Shown: positions 44,913 to 53,667 of the stretch, in pieces
How positions within the stretch are numbered: position 1 is the first letter of the stretch
Layout: every line of letters starts with the position of its first letter
Notes under the pieces: generated by a model
Database searches by the model: none
Seen by the model: only the letters and a program-made list of their open reading frames with translations
Told to the model about the DNA's origin: nothing
Made by a program: the position numbers and the translations under genes
Assembly: GCA_963836695.1 (NCBI GenBank)
Contig: CAWIKX010000018.1
Coordinates: 7,039-71,038 of the forward strand
DNA length: 64,000 nt
Direction of reading: 5' to 3'
Source of the DNA: Roseiarcus sp963836695
GTDB lineage: Bacteria > Pseudomonadota > Alphaproteobacteria > Rhizobiales > Beijerinckiaceae

Positions 44913-45530
44913 CTACGCGCTCTCCCTCCACGCCCTCACGAACGTCTGCGCGGCGCGCGCGACCTCCCCGACGCTCACGCCGGGCTTGTAGAGCGCCGAG
45001 CCAATGCCGAAGCCGGTCGCGCCGGCGCGCCGGTATGGGCCGATGCGCTCGGGCGTGACGCCGCCGACCGGATAGAGTTGCGCCTCCTTCGGCAAAACAG
45101 CGCGCCACGCTTTCACGATGTCGGGCCCAAGCGCTTCGCCGGGAAAAAGCTTCAGACCCGACGCGCCTGCCTTCAGAGCCGCAAACGCTTCGGTCGGGGT
45201 GGCGACGCCTGGCACGGCGGCTAGCCCGAGCTTTACCGCCCGCTCGACGACGGCCGGATCAAAATTGGGCGCGACCACGAGTTTCGCGCCCGCCGCCGCA
45301 ACTTCGTCGACCTCGCGCGGTTCGAGCACCGTGCCCGCTCCCACCAGCACCTTGTCGCCGAACAGCCGCGCAATGAGTTCGATGCTTGCGCGGGGATCTG
45401 GCGAATTGAGCGGTACTTCGATAGCGCCGAAACCCGCTTCGACAATGACCGCGGCAATCGAATCGGCCTCGTCCGACGTGACGCCGCGCAGGATGGCGAC
45501 GAGGGGGGTCGGAGCAAGTTGAAGCGTCAC
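44913..45530 (-). CDS. dgoA: 2-dehydro-3-deoxy-6-phosphogalactonate aldolase
   Basis: The 205-aa protein is a class I KDPG/KDPGal aldolase: VAILRGVTSDEADSIA at the N-terminus, the Schiff-base Lys in SGLKLFPGEALGP and the phosphate-binding GVTPERIGPY. The GTG start at 45530 overlaps the DgoK stop by GTGA. It splits KDPGal to pyruvate and glyceraldehyde 3-phosphate, the end of the De Ley-Doudoroff galactose pathway. No galactonate dehydratase is in view. Confidence 0.92.
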   Translation of the reverse strand: MTLQLAPTPLVAILRGVTSDEADSIAAVIVEAGFGAIEVPLNSPDPRASIELIARLFGDKVLVGAGTVLEPREVDEVAAAGAKLVVAPNFDPAVVERAVKLGLAAVPGVATPTEAFAALKAGASGLKLFPGEALGPDIVKAWRAVLPKEAQLYPVGGVTPERIGPYRRAGATGFGIGSALYKPGVSVGEVARAAQTFVRAWRESA

Positions 45531-46444
45531 AAGAGCCGCCCGTCGCGAGCGATGCGAAAGAGCCCGCGCGCTGCGGCCCGCGGTGGCGCCACGCGAGCAG
45601 AGACGCCAAGCGCGTCGAACGCGGCGCGATACCGCTCGACCAACGCCTCCGCGCCCGCAACATATGGCTCCTCGCCGGGATAAAGGCGGCGCCCTTCCTC
45701 GATCTCCGCTCCGATGAGGAGGCCAGAGAGATATTCGCCCGCGTCGTCCTCCGGAAGAGATCCCATGAGTGGCAGAGATCGCGCGCCAAACAGCACGCCC
45801 AGCAGGCCGGAGCCACCTTGGCAGGACGCCGCGGCGGCCCCGCGCAGGACCCCAAGCGCGAACGCTTGTCCAGGACTCTTGGCGGGAGCGGCCCTGGCGA
45901 AGGCGCCGGCGACCGTATGATCCCGCAGCGCCGCAAACAGTTCGCCGGTGACGAAGGTCCTAAACGCGGCCACCCGCTCGCCCTCGACCTTCGCCCATTT
46001 CGAGTGCGAGCCGGGCAATACGATGAGGCGCGCGCCGGCATCGGCAATTCCAAAGATTTCCGTCTCCTCGCCCCGGATCACGTCCGGTTGACCGGACTCG
46101 TCCAGATAGGACAGCCCCGGCGCAAGCATCACGCGCCTGCCATCGGCTTCGACTTCGGTGAGGCGCTTCGCGACGTCGGGCGGACCGGCTGGGCACTTGA
46201 CGTAAGCCGCCTCGCGCCAGCCATGCCGGCTGCCGACCATGCCAGACGCGATGACCGGGATCGACGAATGGGCGTCGAGCCAGCTACCAATCAGCCGCTT
46301 GAGCGTCGCCGGATAGGCGCCCGCCGCGACGCTTCCAATCCCGTCGCCCGAAGTCACCTCGCCCAGGATCTCCCCTTCCGTGGACATGAGATAGGCGCGG
46401 AAGCTTGACGATCCCCAATCGAGAGCGATGAGCGCGGGCGACAT
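45527..46444 (-). CDS. dgoK: 2-dehydro-3-deoxygalactonokinase
   Basis: The protein, from ATG 46444 (305 aa), begins MSPALIALDWGSSSFRAYL, the ASKHA-type kinase start of DgoK. It has VIASGMVGSRHGW and the LPGSHSKWAKVEG phosphate loop typical of this group. It phosphorylates KDGal for the DgoA aldolase. An in-frame start at 46537 would add 31 residues with no family support. The two genes form a coupled pair on the minus strand. Confidence 0.92.
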   Translation of the reverse strand: MSPALIALDWGSSSFRAYLMSTEGEILGEVTSGDGIGSVAAGAYPATLKRLIGSWLDAHSSIPVIASGMVGSRHGWREAAYVKCPAGPPDVAKRLTEVEADGRRVMLAPGLSYLDESGQPDVIRGEETEIFGIADAGARLIVLPGSHSKWAKVEGERVAAFRTFVTGELFAALRDHTVAGAFARAAPAKSPGQAFALGVLRGAAAASCQGGSGLLGVLFGARSLPLMGSLPEDDAGEYLSGLLIGAEIEEGRRLYPGEEPYVAGAEALVERYRAAFDALGVSARVAPPRAAARGLFRIARDGRLL

Positions 46445-46569
46445 GAGAGCCGATTGACCATGCGCGAGAGGCGCGGTCAATCGTATGCTCAGGGCCGGCG
46501 GCTTCGCTTGATCAGGCACTCTGATATCCTCCTGCATCGACCGCCGCGCGATCGCCTAGGAGGCCAAGG

Positions 46570-47298
46570 ATGAATGGAAGTTTGAAAAACAAAACAATGA
46601 TTGTGACCGGCGCAAGCTTCGGCATTGGCGCCGCAGTCGCGAGACGATTGGCTACGGAAGGCGTCAAGATGGCTCTGGTCGCGCGCTCGGCCGAGAGGTT
46701 GAAGGCTCTGGCCGGCGAAGTCGGATCAGAACATTTGATCCTCCCATTGGATCTCACAAAACCGGCCGACGTCGCGGCAATGGTCAAGGCGACAACGGAT
46801 AAATTTGGTCACATCGACATATTGTTCGCCAATGCGGGAAGCTATGTCGCGGGCGACGTCGCCGTGGGCGATCCCGACGAGTGGGATCGAGTCGTCGATA
46901 TCAATGTGAAGAGCGTGTTTCGCGCGGTCCGCGCGGTCTTGCCGGATATGATCGCCCGGCGCTCTGGCGACATTGTCGTCACTTCCTCGATTTCGGGGCA
47001 CCAGGCGATCCAGTGGGAGCCCGTCTATTCAGCGACAAAGCACGCGGTTCAGTCGTTCGTTCATGGCGTGCGCCGCCAAATCGCGAAGCATAATGTACGG
47101 ATCGGCTCGCTGGCGCCGGGAATGGTCCTGAACGAACTTTGGGGCCTGACCGATCCCGACGAGATCGAACGGCGGGTGGAGGCCCATAGCGGCCTACGCA
47201 ACGACGACGTCGTTGACGCTCTTCACTTTATGCTGACACGTCCGCCGAATGTCGCAATTCGTGACCTCGTAATTCTGCCGCAGGGCCAGGATCTCTAA
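46570..47298 (+). CDS. Short-chain dehydrogenase/reductase
   Basis: ATG 46570 follows AGGAGGCCAAGG. The 242-aa enzyme has an NAD(P)-binding VTGASFGIGAAVARRL and the LFANAGSYV segment. The catalytic Ser is in VVTSSISGHQ and the Tyr-Lys pair in YSATKHAVQSF. It is a complete classical SDR. The substrate cannot be told. Closeness to dgoKA (opposite strand) allows a sugar alcohol or lactol as substrate. Confidence 0.85.
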   Translation: MNGSLKNKTMIVTGASFGIGAAVARRLATEGVKMALVARSAERLKALAGEVGSEHLILPLDLTKPADVAAMVKATTDKFGHIDILFANAGSYVAGDVAVGDPDEWDRVVDINVKSVFRAVRAVLPDMIARRSGDIVVTSSISGHQAIQWEPVYSATKHAVQSFVHGVRRQIAKHNVRIGSLAPGMVLNELWGLTDPDEIERRVEAHSGLRNDDVVDALHFMLTRPPNVAIRDLVILPQGQDL

Positions 47299-47412
47299 AC
47301 GCGCCGCCTGAACGATCCACAGTCGGCGGGTGAGCGCCCCCGTCTCGATCATTGACAATCCTGGGCGCCGGCTTCTATTCGCAAATCCTCGCTGGCTGGG
47401 GATGCTAATAGA

Positions 47413-48393
47413 ATGAACCGCCGTCAGTTCGGCCGCGTCGTCGGCTTAACCGCCTCATTGCCGTTCACGCCTTCATTTGCGCAGCTCGTCGACAAGACCG
47501 CCGATGAGTTCACCAACGGCGAGTTCAACTGGAACCCTGACCGCTCACCGACCGGTCCGGTCATCGTCATCGTCTCACTCCCCGATCAGCGGCTCTATGT
47601 TTATCGCGACGGGGTGCGCATCGCCGCCTCGACCTGCTCGACCGGCAAACTCGGCCATGCAACCCCGACCGGCGTATTCAAGATCCTGCAGAAGGATAAG
47701 AACCACCATTCCTCGACCTACAATAATGCGCCGATGCCCTACATGAACCGGCTCACCTGGTCGGGCGTCGCGTTGCATGCGGGGCAATTGCCCGGCTATC
47801 CCGCATCGCATGGCTGCGTCCGCCTGCCGAAGGAATTCGCCCAACTCCTGTTTGGCGTCACCAAGCTCGGCATGACGGTGGTCATCGCCGACGACAAGTC
47901 GCAACCCGAAGAGGTGACCCATCCCGGCATGGTGCTCGGCGAATATGCCGCTCGCGAGTTCAACGCCGTCGACACGGCGATCAAAGCGACTGAATATTCG
48001 GAACGGCACGACACTGCGCCGAAATCGCCGGGCGTCGTCGTCAGCAGCGCCGACAAGTCAATTCACGTGTTCGACAATGGCGCGCTGGCCGCTTCCGGCA
48101 AGGTCGAGATTCAGAATCCGGAAAAGCCGCTCGGCGAGCGCGTGTTCACGCTAAGCGGCGCGGATGACCAGTCGGAACTCCTGACCTGGCAGGCCGCCAA
48201 GGTCGGAGCGCCGGCAAAGTCCACGAGCGAGGACAACGGCGCGGCTCTACGACGCATCAAGGCCGATCTGCCGGCCCGCGAAGCCGTCCGCAAGCGGCTC
48301 AAATTCGGCATGACGCTCGTCACCACCGATCAGCCTGCGGACGCGAAGACGAGGTCGGGCGACGGGTTTGTGGTTTTGGATTCGCAGAGCTGA
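47413..48393 (+). CDS. L,D-transpeptidase (YkuD-domain) with Tat-like signal
   Basis: The 326-aa protein starts with an export signal (MNRRQFGRVVGLTASLPFTP). A YkuD catalytic domain follows, with GPVIVIVSLPDQRLYVY and the catalytic His-Cys signature in SHGCVRLP. It would act in the periplasm, linking peptidoglycan peptides by L,D bonds or attaching lipoprotein. The C-terminal half (about residues 190-326) has no family I recognise. The gene stands alone before the minus-strand ligase gene. Confidence 0.9.
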   Translation: MNRRQFGRVVGLTASLPFTPSFAQLVDKTADEFTNGEFNWNPDRSPTGPVIVIVSLPDQRLYVYRDGVRIAASTCSTGKLGHATPTGVFKILQKDKNHHSSTYNNAPMPYMNRLTWSGVALHAGQLPGYPASHGCVRLPKEFAQLLFGVTKLGMTVVIADDKSQPEEVTHPGMVLGEYAAREFNAVDTAIKATEYSERHDTAPKSPGVVVSSADKSIHVFDNGALAASGKVEIQNPEKPLGERVFTLSGADDQSELLTWQAAKVGAPAKSTSEDNGAALRRIKADLPAREAVRKRLKFGMTLVTTDQPADAKTRSGDGFVVLDSQS

Positions 48394-48407
48394 GCGGGCG
48401 AGGCCGG

Positions 48408-50003
48408 CTACAATTTGGGGTTATCCCCCGCGCCCTGTTCCTGCTCGCGAAGTCTGAAGCGCTGGATCTTGCCGGTCGCGGTCTTCGGCAATTCGGCGAT
48501 GAACGCGATTGAGCGAGGGTACTTGTACGGGGCAAGGCGGTCCTTGACGAAGCCCTTCAGCTCCGCCTCATCCGCAGCAGCGCCGTCCTTCAGCACCACG
48601 AACGCCTTCGTCTTGATGAGCCCGTCGGCGTCGGGCGCGCCGATGACCGCCGCTTCGAGGACGGAGGGGTGCTGAACGAGGGTCGCCTCGACCTCGAACG
48701 GGCTCACCCACACGCCGCCGACCTTCAGCATGTCGTCGGAGCGGCCGGCGTAGGTGAAGCTCCCGTCCGCATTGCGGATGTACTTGTCGCCGCTTTTGGT
48801 CCAGCGGCCCACGAAGGTGTCGCGCGTCTTGGCCCGATTGCCCCAATACATGAGCGCCGCGGACGGCCCGTGGATGTAAAGGTCGCCCGGCTCTCCGTCC
48901 GCAATGGCGCCGCCATCCTCGCCGCGGAGCTCGATGTCATAGCCGGGCACCGGCCAGCCCGTCGTGCCATACCGCACCTCGTCCGGCCGATTGGAGATGA
49001 AGATATGCAGCATCTCCGTCGAGCCGATGCCGTCGACGATGTCGACGCCGAAATGGCGCTTGAAGCGCTCGCCGATCTCGGCCGGCAATGCTTCGCCGGC
49101 GGAGGAAACAAGCCTTAAGCTGACGTCCTCGCGCTTCGGCAATAGGTTCGAAGCGAGCATGCCGGCGAAGCCGGTCGGCGCGCCGTAGAAGGCGGTCGGC
49201 TTGACGGCGCCGACGCCGCCGCTCAGACGCTTGAACACCGCATCCGGCGTCGGCCGCTCGGCCATGAGCAGCGCCGTTGCCCCGACCGCGAGCGGAAAAG
49301 TCAGCGCGTTGCCGAGTCCATAGGCGAAGAAGAGCTTGGCCGCGGAGAAGCAGACGTCGCTCTCTTTCAGGCCCAGGATCGCCTTGCCATAAAGCTCGCA
49401 CGTCCAATACGGGTTGGCGTGCGAATGCACCGTGCCCTTTGGCCGCCCGGTTGAGCCCGACGAATAAAGCCAGAAGGCGGGATCATCGGCGCGCGTGCCC
49501 ACAGGCTTCGTCAGCGGGGACGCGCTCGCGAGAAAATCCTTAAAGCCGATCTCGCCTGCGTCCAGCGGATGAGCCGGCCGCGACACAACCACAGTTTGAA
49601 CCTCGTGGTCCGCTTTGGCGAGCGCGGCTTTCAGCGCCGGCTTGACCGCGCCGCTCACGAACGCGGCCTGAGCGCGCGAATGTTCGAGCATATAGGCGAG
49701 ATCGTCGGCGGTGAGCAGCGTGTTGACCGCGACCGGAACGACGCCCGCAAACATCGCGCCTAAGAAGGCGACCGGCCAGTCGACGCTGTCCTGCATGAGG
49801 ATCAGCGCCCGCTCCTCGCGCTTGACGCCGCGCTCCCTGAGCGCAGCGGCGAAAAGCCGGACGCGATGGTCGAGCTCGCCATAGGTCAGGGCGCCAAAGT
49901 CGTCGATGAACGCTGTTTTCGCGGAGCGTCCGGCGTTGGCTTCGAGCAGATGCGCGGCAAAGTTGAACGTCTCGGGCGGCGGCTCAACCGAGCTTGCGGT
50001 CAT
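48408..50003 (-). CDS. bclA: Benzoate--CoA ligase
   Basis: The 531-aa acyl-CoA synthetase has the AMP-binding signature YSSGSTGRPKGTVHSH and the hallmark of the benzoate ligase group around AVGATALLMAERPTPDAVF. The C-terminal catalytic Lys sits in the ELPKTATGKIQRFRLRE loop. It activates benzoate to benzoyl-CoA, the entry to the box pathway. It is divergent from boxR. The stretch between them holds a TGCA-type operator, so BoxR probably controls it. Confidence 0.92.
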   Translation of the reverse strand: MTASSVEPPPETFNFAAHLLEANAGRSAKTAFIDDFGALTYGELDHRVRLFAAALRERGVKREERALILMQDSVDWPVAFLGAMFAGVVPVAVNTLLTADDLAYMLEHSRAQAAFVSGAVKPALKAALAKADHEVQTVVVSRPAHPLDAGEIGFKDFLASASPLTKPVGTRADDPAFWLYSSGSTGRPKGTVHSHANPYWTCELYGKAILGLKESDVCFSAAKLFFAYGLGNALTFPLAVGATALLMAERPTPDAVFKRLSGGVGAVKPTAFYGAPTGFAGMLASNLLPKREDVSLRLVSSAGEALPAEIGERFKRHFGVDIVDGIGSTEMLHIFISNRPDEVRYGTTGWPVPGYDIELRGEDGGAIADGEPGDLYIHGPSAALMYWGNRAKTRDTFVGRWTKSGDKYIRNADGSFTYAGRSDDMLKVGGVWVSPFEVEATLVQHPSVLEAAVIGAPDADGLIKTKAFVVLKDGAAADEAELKGFVKDRLAPYKYPRSIAFIAELPKTATGKIQRFRLREQEQGAGDNPKL

Positions 50004-50119
50004 CGGCGTCCTCCTTGCCCCCGTCCTTTAAGCGCGCGCGGACAATTTTCTCCCGAATTGGTCGCGCCCCCATGTTGAGAACGCCGCAGGCCAGACAAGG
50101 ATTGTTCGCGTCGACTTTA

Positions 50120-50133
50120 TGCAATATTGTGCT
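50120..50133. promoter_or_regulatory. Candidate BoxR operator, bclA/boxR divergent region
   Basis: TGCA (50120-50123), six bases, then TGCT (50130-50133) matches the TGCA-N6-TGCA half-site pattern associated with BoxR/BzdR repressors, with one mismatch. A TTGTATAA stretch follows at once, so the site would overlap promoter elements for boxR and perhaps for bclA. Confidence 0.5.
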
Positions 50134-50162
50134 TGTATAAGCTCTAGGAGGGCGCCCGTACG

Positions 50163-51122
50163 TTGTCAAACAATTCGCCATTCTCGCCGACCGCGGCGAC
50201 GATTGCGGCCGACGCGCTTGCGCAAACCGAGACCTCAGGGGAACGGCAGGAGCCGTTTCTAGCCGCGCTCGGGCAGCGCGCCAAGGCTCTGCGCGCGCGC
50301 CGCGGTCTCACCCGCAAGGCGCTCGCACGAGCAACCGGCGTCTCCGAGCGTCACTTGGCCAATCTCGAATATGGCGTCGGCAACGCCTCGATTCTGGTTC
50401 TCCTCCAGGTCGCCCAAGCGTTGCAATGTTCTCTCGCGGAACTCGTCGGCGATTTCACCACCCAGTCGCCGGAATGGCTTATAATGAGAGAGGTGCTCGC
50501 GAGTTGCGACGAAGCGACGTTGCGTCGCGTGCGCCTGGCGGCCATAGACCTTGTCGGCGGCGGACCGCCGCGTCGTGACGAGGCGCCGGTGCGGTCGTCG
50601 CGGATCGCGCTGATCGGCCTGCGCGGCGCAGGAAAATCGACGCTCGGCCGCATGCTCGCGGAGGACCTCGACTTTCCCTTCGTCGAGATCAGCCGCGACA
50701 TCGAAAAGTTGGCCGGTTGCAGCATCAGCGAGATTCTGAGCCTTTACGGCCAGAACGCGTATCGTCGCTACGAGCGCCGCGCTCTCGAGGAAGCAATCGA
50801 GGCCTATCCTCAAGCCGTGATCGCGACCGCAGGCGGACTGGTCACCGACCTCGGCAGCTTCAACCTTCTGCTTCGCCGCTGCACGACGATTTGGCTCACC
50901 GCCGATCCAGAAGACCACATGAACCGGGTGATGGCTCAGGGCGACCTAAGGCCAATGGCCGCAAGCCGTGAGGCGATGGAGGACTTGAAGTCGATTCTCG
51001 TTAGCCGAGCGGCCTTCTATTCGAAGGCGGACATGCGGATCGACACGAGCGCTCAGCCACTGCTCGAGACGCTGCGGGCTTTGCGAGCTGAAGTGAGAAC
51101 GGCGCTCGGGCTCGCGGTGTAA
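50163..51122 (+). CDS. boxR: BoxR-type regulator (XRE domain plus shikimate-kinase-like domain)
   Basis: Start TTG 50163 has AGGAGG upstream and no ATG alternative. The 319-aa protein has an N-terminal HTH (residues about 33-90, with RRGLTRKALARATGVSERHLANLE). A shikimate-kinase-like fold follows, with P-loop LRGAGKSTLGRML. This two-part layout defines the BzdR/BoxR repressors, in which benzoyl-CoA binds the kinase-like domain and relieves repression. It sits between the ligase and the box enzymes. Confidence 0.9.
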   Translation: MSNNSPFSPTAATIAADALAQTETSGERQEPFLAALGQRAKALRARRGLTRKALARATGVSERHLANLEYGVGNASILVLLQVAQALQCSLAELVGDFTTQSPEWLIMREVLASCDEATLRRVRLAAIDLVGGGPPRRDEAPVRSSRIALIGLRGAGKSTLGRMLAEDLDFPFVEISRDIEKLAGCSISEILSLYGQNAYRRYERRALEEAIEAYPQAVIATAGGLVTDLGSFNLLLRRCTTIWLTADPEDHMNRVMAQGDLRPMAASREAMEDLKSILVSRAAFYSKADMRIDTSAQPLLETLRALRAEVRTALGLAV

Positions 51123-51180
51123 GATCCGCAGATCGTTTCCCACTCGACCATCGCCGCGATCTGAAGCAAAGGCCGGACTC

Positions 51181-51888
51181 ATGCTTGAGAAGGTTGACGA
51201 GGCGTTGTGGCTTGCGGATGGCGAGGTTGTCAGCTTCCACGGCTTTCCATATCCAACTCGCAGCGCAATCATCCGGCTCGCGGACGATCGCCTCTGGGTC
51301 TGGTCGCCGGTCCGGCTCACCGATGACTTACGAGGTGACGTAGACCGGCTCGGACAGGTCGCCGACCTTGTGAGTCCCAACAAGCTTCATTACCTCAGCC
51401 TCGCGGCTTGGTGCTCAGCCTATCCTGCCGCAAAGCTTTGGGGTCCGCGCTCGACCATCAAGCGCCTTCCGGGTCTTGCTTTCGCTGGAGCACTCGAAGA
51501 CACACCGCCTCCGGAGTGGGGTGCGGAGATGGACCAGGCCTGGTTTCGGGGCTCCATTATGATGGACGAGATCGTCTTTTTTCATCGGCCTTCACGGACC
51601 GCGATCGTCGCCGATTTGATCCAGGCCTTTGACGAAACGTTTCTCCGACGCCATTGGTCGTGGTGGAAACGCCCTTTGGCGAAGTTCGGCGGAATCTCCG
51701 CCGCTCATCCCGGTGCGCCGGGCGACTGGCGAAGTTCGTTTCTCAGCCGCAAATCTGCCCGCGTCGCGGCGGCCAAGGTCCTCAGCTGGAACTGTGAGCG
51801 TGTCGTGATCGCACATGGAGATTGGGCGAGGTCGGATGGCCAGGCGTTCTTGAGGCGCGGGTTCGGCTGGCTCGGGCACGGCCTCTAG
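51181..51888 (+). CDS. DUF4336 domain protein
   Basis: The 235-aa protein reads throughout as DUF4336, a family with a metallo-beta-lactamase-like fold (DEALWLADGEVVSFHGFPYPTRSAIIRL, limits residues about 5-32; HYLSLAAW; HGDWARSDGQAFL). The usual zinc ligands of true MBL proteins are not all present. It lies between boxR and boxC on the same strand, 58 bases after boxR. The role is unknown. Confidence 0.85.
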   Translation: MLEKVDEALWLADGEVVSFHGFPYPTRSAIIRLADDRLWVWSPVRLTDDLRGDVDRLGQVADLVSPNKLHYLSLAAWCSAYPAAKLWGPRSTIKRLPGLAFAGALEDTPPPEWGAEMDQAWFRGSIMMDEIVFFHRPSRTAIVADLIQAFDETFLRRHWSWWKRPLAKFGGISAAHPGAPGDWRSSFLSRKSARVAAAKVLSWNCERVVIAHGDWARSDGQAFLRRGFGWLGHGL

Positions 51889-51958
51889 CGCCCCCAGAAG
51901 CGGCTCGTCGGACCCCCCTCTTCCTGAAGGCGCTTCGCGCTTGAGCGTCTCTCCATTT

Positions 51959-51972
51959 TGCACTATGATGCA
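51959..51972. promoter_or_regulatory. Candidate BoxR operator upstream of boxC
   Basis: TGCA (51959-51962), CTATGA, TGCA (51969-51972) is an exact TGCA-N6-TGCA direct repeat 51 bases before the boxC start. It matches the pattern associated with BoxR/BzdR repressors and mirrors the site at 50120. Confidence 0.6.
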
Positions 51973-52023
51973 TCAAGGTCTAGGCAATAAACTGCCTGTC
52001 TCGGACTTCTCAAGGAGCCCATC

Positions 52024-53667
52024 CTGAGCCAGCCGGTCGACTACCAAACCGAGCCGTCGCGCTACAAGCACTGGAAGCTCAAAGTAGACGGGCCCGTGGC
52101 AACTCTACTTGCCGAATTCGACGAGGACGCCGGTCTGCGCCCCGGCTACAAGCTCAAGCTCAATAGCTACGACCTTGGCGTCGACATCGAGCTTCACGAC
52201 GCTGTCAATCGCATCCGCTTCGAACATCCGGAGGTGCGCGCCGTCGTCATCACGAGCGCCCGCGAGCGCGTGTTCTGCTCAGGCGCCAACATCTTCATGC
52301 TCGGCGTCTCGAGCCACGCCTGGAAGGTCAATTTCTGCAAGTTCACCAACGAGACCCGCAATGGGCTTGAGGATTCCTCAAAGCATGACGGCCTGAAATT
52401 CCTGGCCGCCGTCAACGGCTCCTGCGCCGGCGGCGGCTACGAGCTGGCTTTGGCCTGCGACGAGATCATCCTCATTGACGACCGATCGAGCGCAGTCAGC
52501 CTGCCCGAGGTGCCGCTGCTCGGCGTCTTGCCTGGGACCGGGGGTCTCACGCGGCTGACCGATAAGCGCCACGTCCGCCACGACCTCGCCGACGTCTTCT
52601 GCACCACCAGCGAGGGCGTACGTGGCGAGAAGGCTGCGGCTTGGCGTCTCGTTGACGCGATCGCCAAGCCGGCGCAATTCGAGGCCAGGGTCAAGGAGCG
52701 GGCCCTCGCGCTCGCTACGAGCGCCACGCACTCATCGGCCAAAGGCGTCGCGCTCATACCAATCGAACGCATTATCGAAGCCGATGCGCTGCGCTATACG
52801 CACGCAACAGTGACGATCGATCGGGCCGCGCGCGCCGCCACTTTCGTCATCAAAGGCCCGACCGGCGCCCAGCCGCAGGACATCGCCGGCATCGAGGCGG
52901 AAGGCGCGCGCTGGTACCCGCTCGCGCTCGCCCGCGAGCTCGACGATGCGATCCTGTCGATGCGCACGAACGAACTCGACATCGGCCTATGGCTGATGAA
53001 AACCGAGGGCGACCTTGGTTCCGTTCTCGCAATGGACGCGACGCTCCACACACTGAGAGAGCATTGGTTCGTGCGAGAAACGATCGGCTATCTACGCCGA
53101 ACCTTGAGCCGGCTCGACGTCACTTCGCGCAGCTTGTTCGCGCTTGTCGACGAGGGCTCGTGCTTCGCTGGGACGCTGCTCGAAATCGCTCTCGCTTGCG
53201 ACCGCATCTATCATCTCGCCTTGCCGAGCGACCAGACGCCCAGACTCGCGCTGACCGGAATGAACTTCGGCGATTATCCGATGGCGAGCGGCCAGAGCCG
53301 CGTGGGGCGCCGCTTCTACGACGAGGCGCCGGCGCTTGAATCGCTGAAAGCGGCCATCGGCCAGCCACTCGACGCCGACGCCGCCTTCGCCCTTGGCCTC
53401 GCGACCAGCATTCCTGACGACATCGACTGGGCGGACGAAATCCGCATCGCGGTCGAGGAGCGCGCATCGATGAGCCCGGACGCCTTGACCGCAATGGAGG
53501 CGAACCTTCGCTTCGACGGCCCCGAGACCCTCGCCACCCGCGTGTTCGGCCGCCTCACCGCTTGGCAGAACTGGATCTTTCAGCGTCCCAATGCGGTCGG
53601 CGAGAAGGGCGCGCTCAAGGTCTACGGCAAGGGCGAGAAGGCGGCGTTCGACTGGAACCGGGTGTGA
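52024..53667 (+). CDS. boxC: Benzoyl-CoA-dihydrodiol lyase (2,3-epoxybenzoyl-CoA dihydrolase), CTG start
   Basis: The 547-aa protein is BoxC: HWKLKVDGPVATLLAEFDED then LRPGYKLKLNSYDLGVDIELHDA, a crotonase-like core with VNGSCAGGGYELALACDE and a second half of related fold. It opens the 2,3-epoxide of benzoyl-CoA, releasing formate. The conserved start is reached only from CTG 52024, six bases after AAGGAG; the next canonical start, GTG 52096, would cut 24 conserved residues. It overlaps boxA by TGATG. Confidence 0.93.
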   Translation: MSQPVDYQTEPSRYKHWKLKVDGPVATLLAEFDEDAGLRPGYKLKLNSYDLGVDIELHDAVNRIRFEHPEVRAVVITSARERVFCSGANIFMLGVSSHAWKVNFCKFTNETRNGLEDSSKHDGLKFLAAVNGSCAGGGYELALACDEIILIDDRSSAVSLPEVPLLGVLPGTGGLTRLTDKRHVRHDLADVFCTTSEGVRGEKAAAWRLVDAIAKPAQFEARVKERALALATSATHSSAKGVALIPIERIIEADALRYTHATVTIDRAARAATFVIKGPTGAQPQDIAGIEAEGARWYPLALARELDDAILSMRTNELDIGLWLMKTEGDLGSVLAMDATLHTLREHWFVRETIGYLRRTLSRLDVTSRSLFALVDEGSCFAGTLLEIALACDRIYHLALPSDQTPRLALTGMNFGDYPMASGQSRVGRRFYDEAPALESLKAAIGQPLDADAAFALGLATSIPDDIDWADEIRIAVEERASMSPDALTAMEANLRFDGPETLATRVFGRLTAWQNWIFQRPNAVGEKGALKVYGKGEKAAFDWNRV

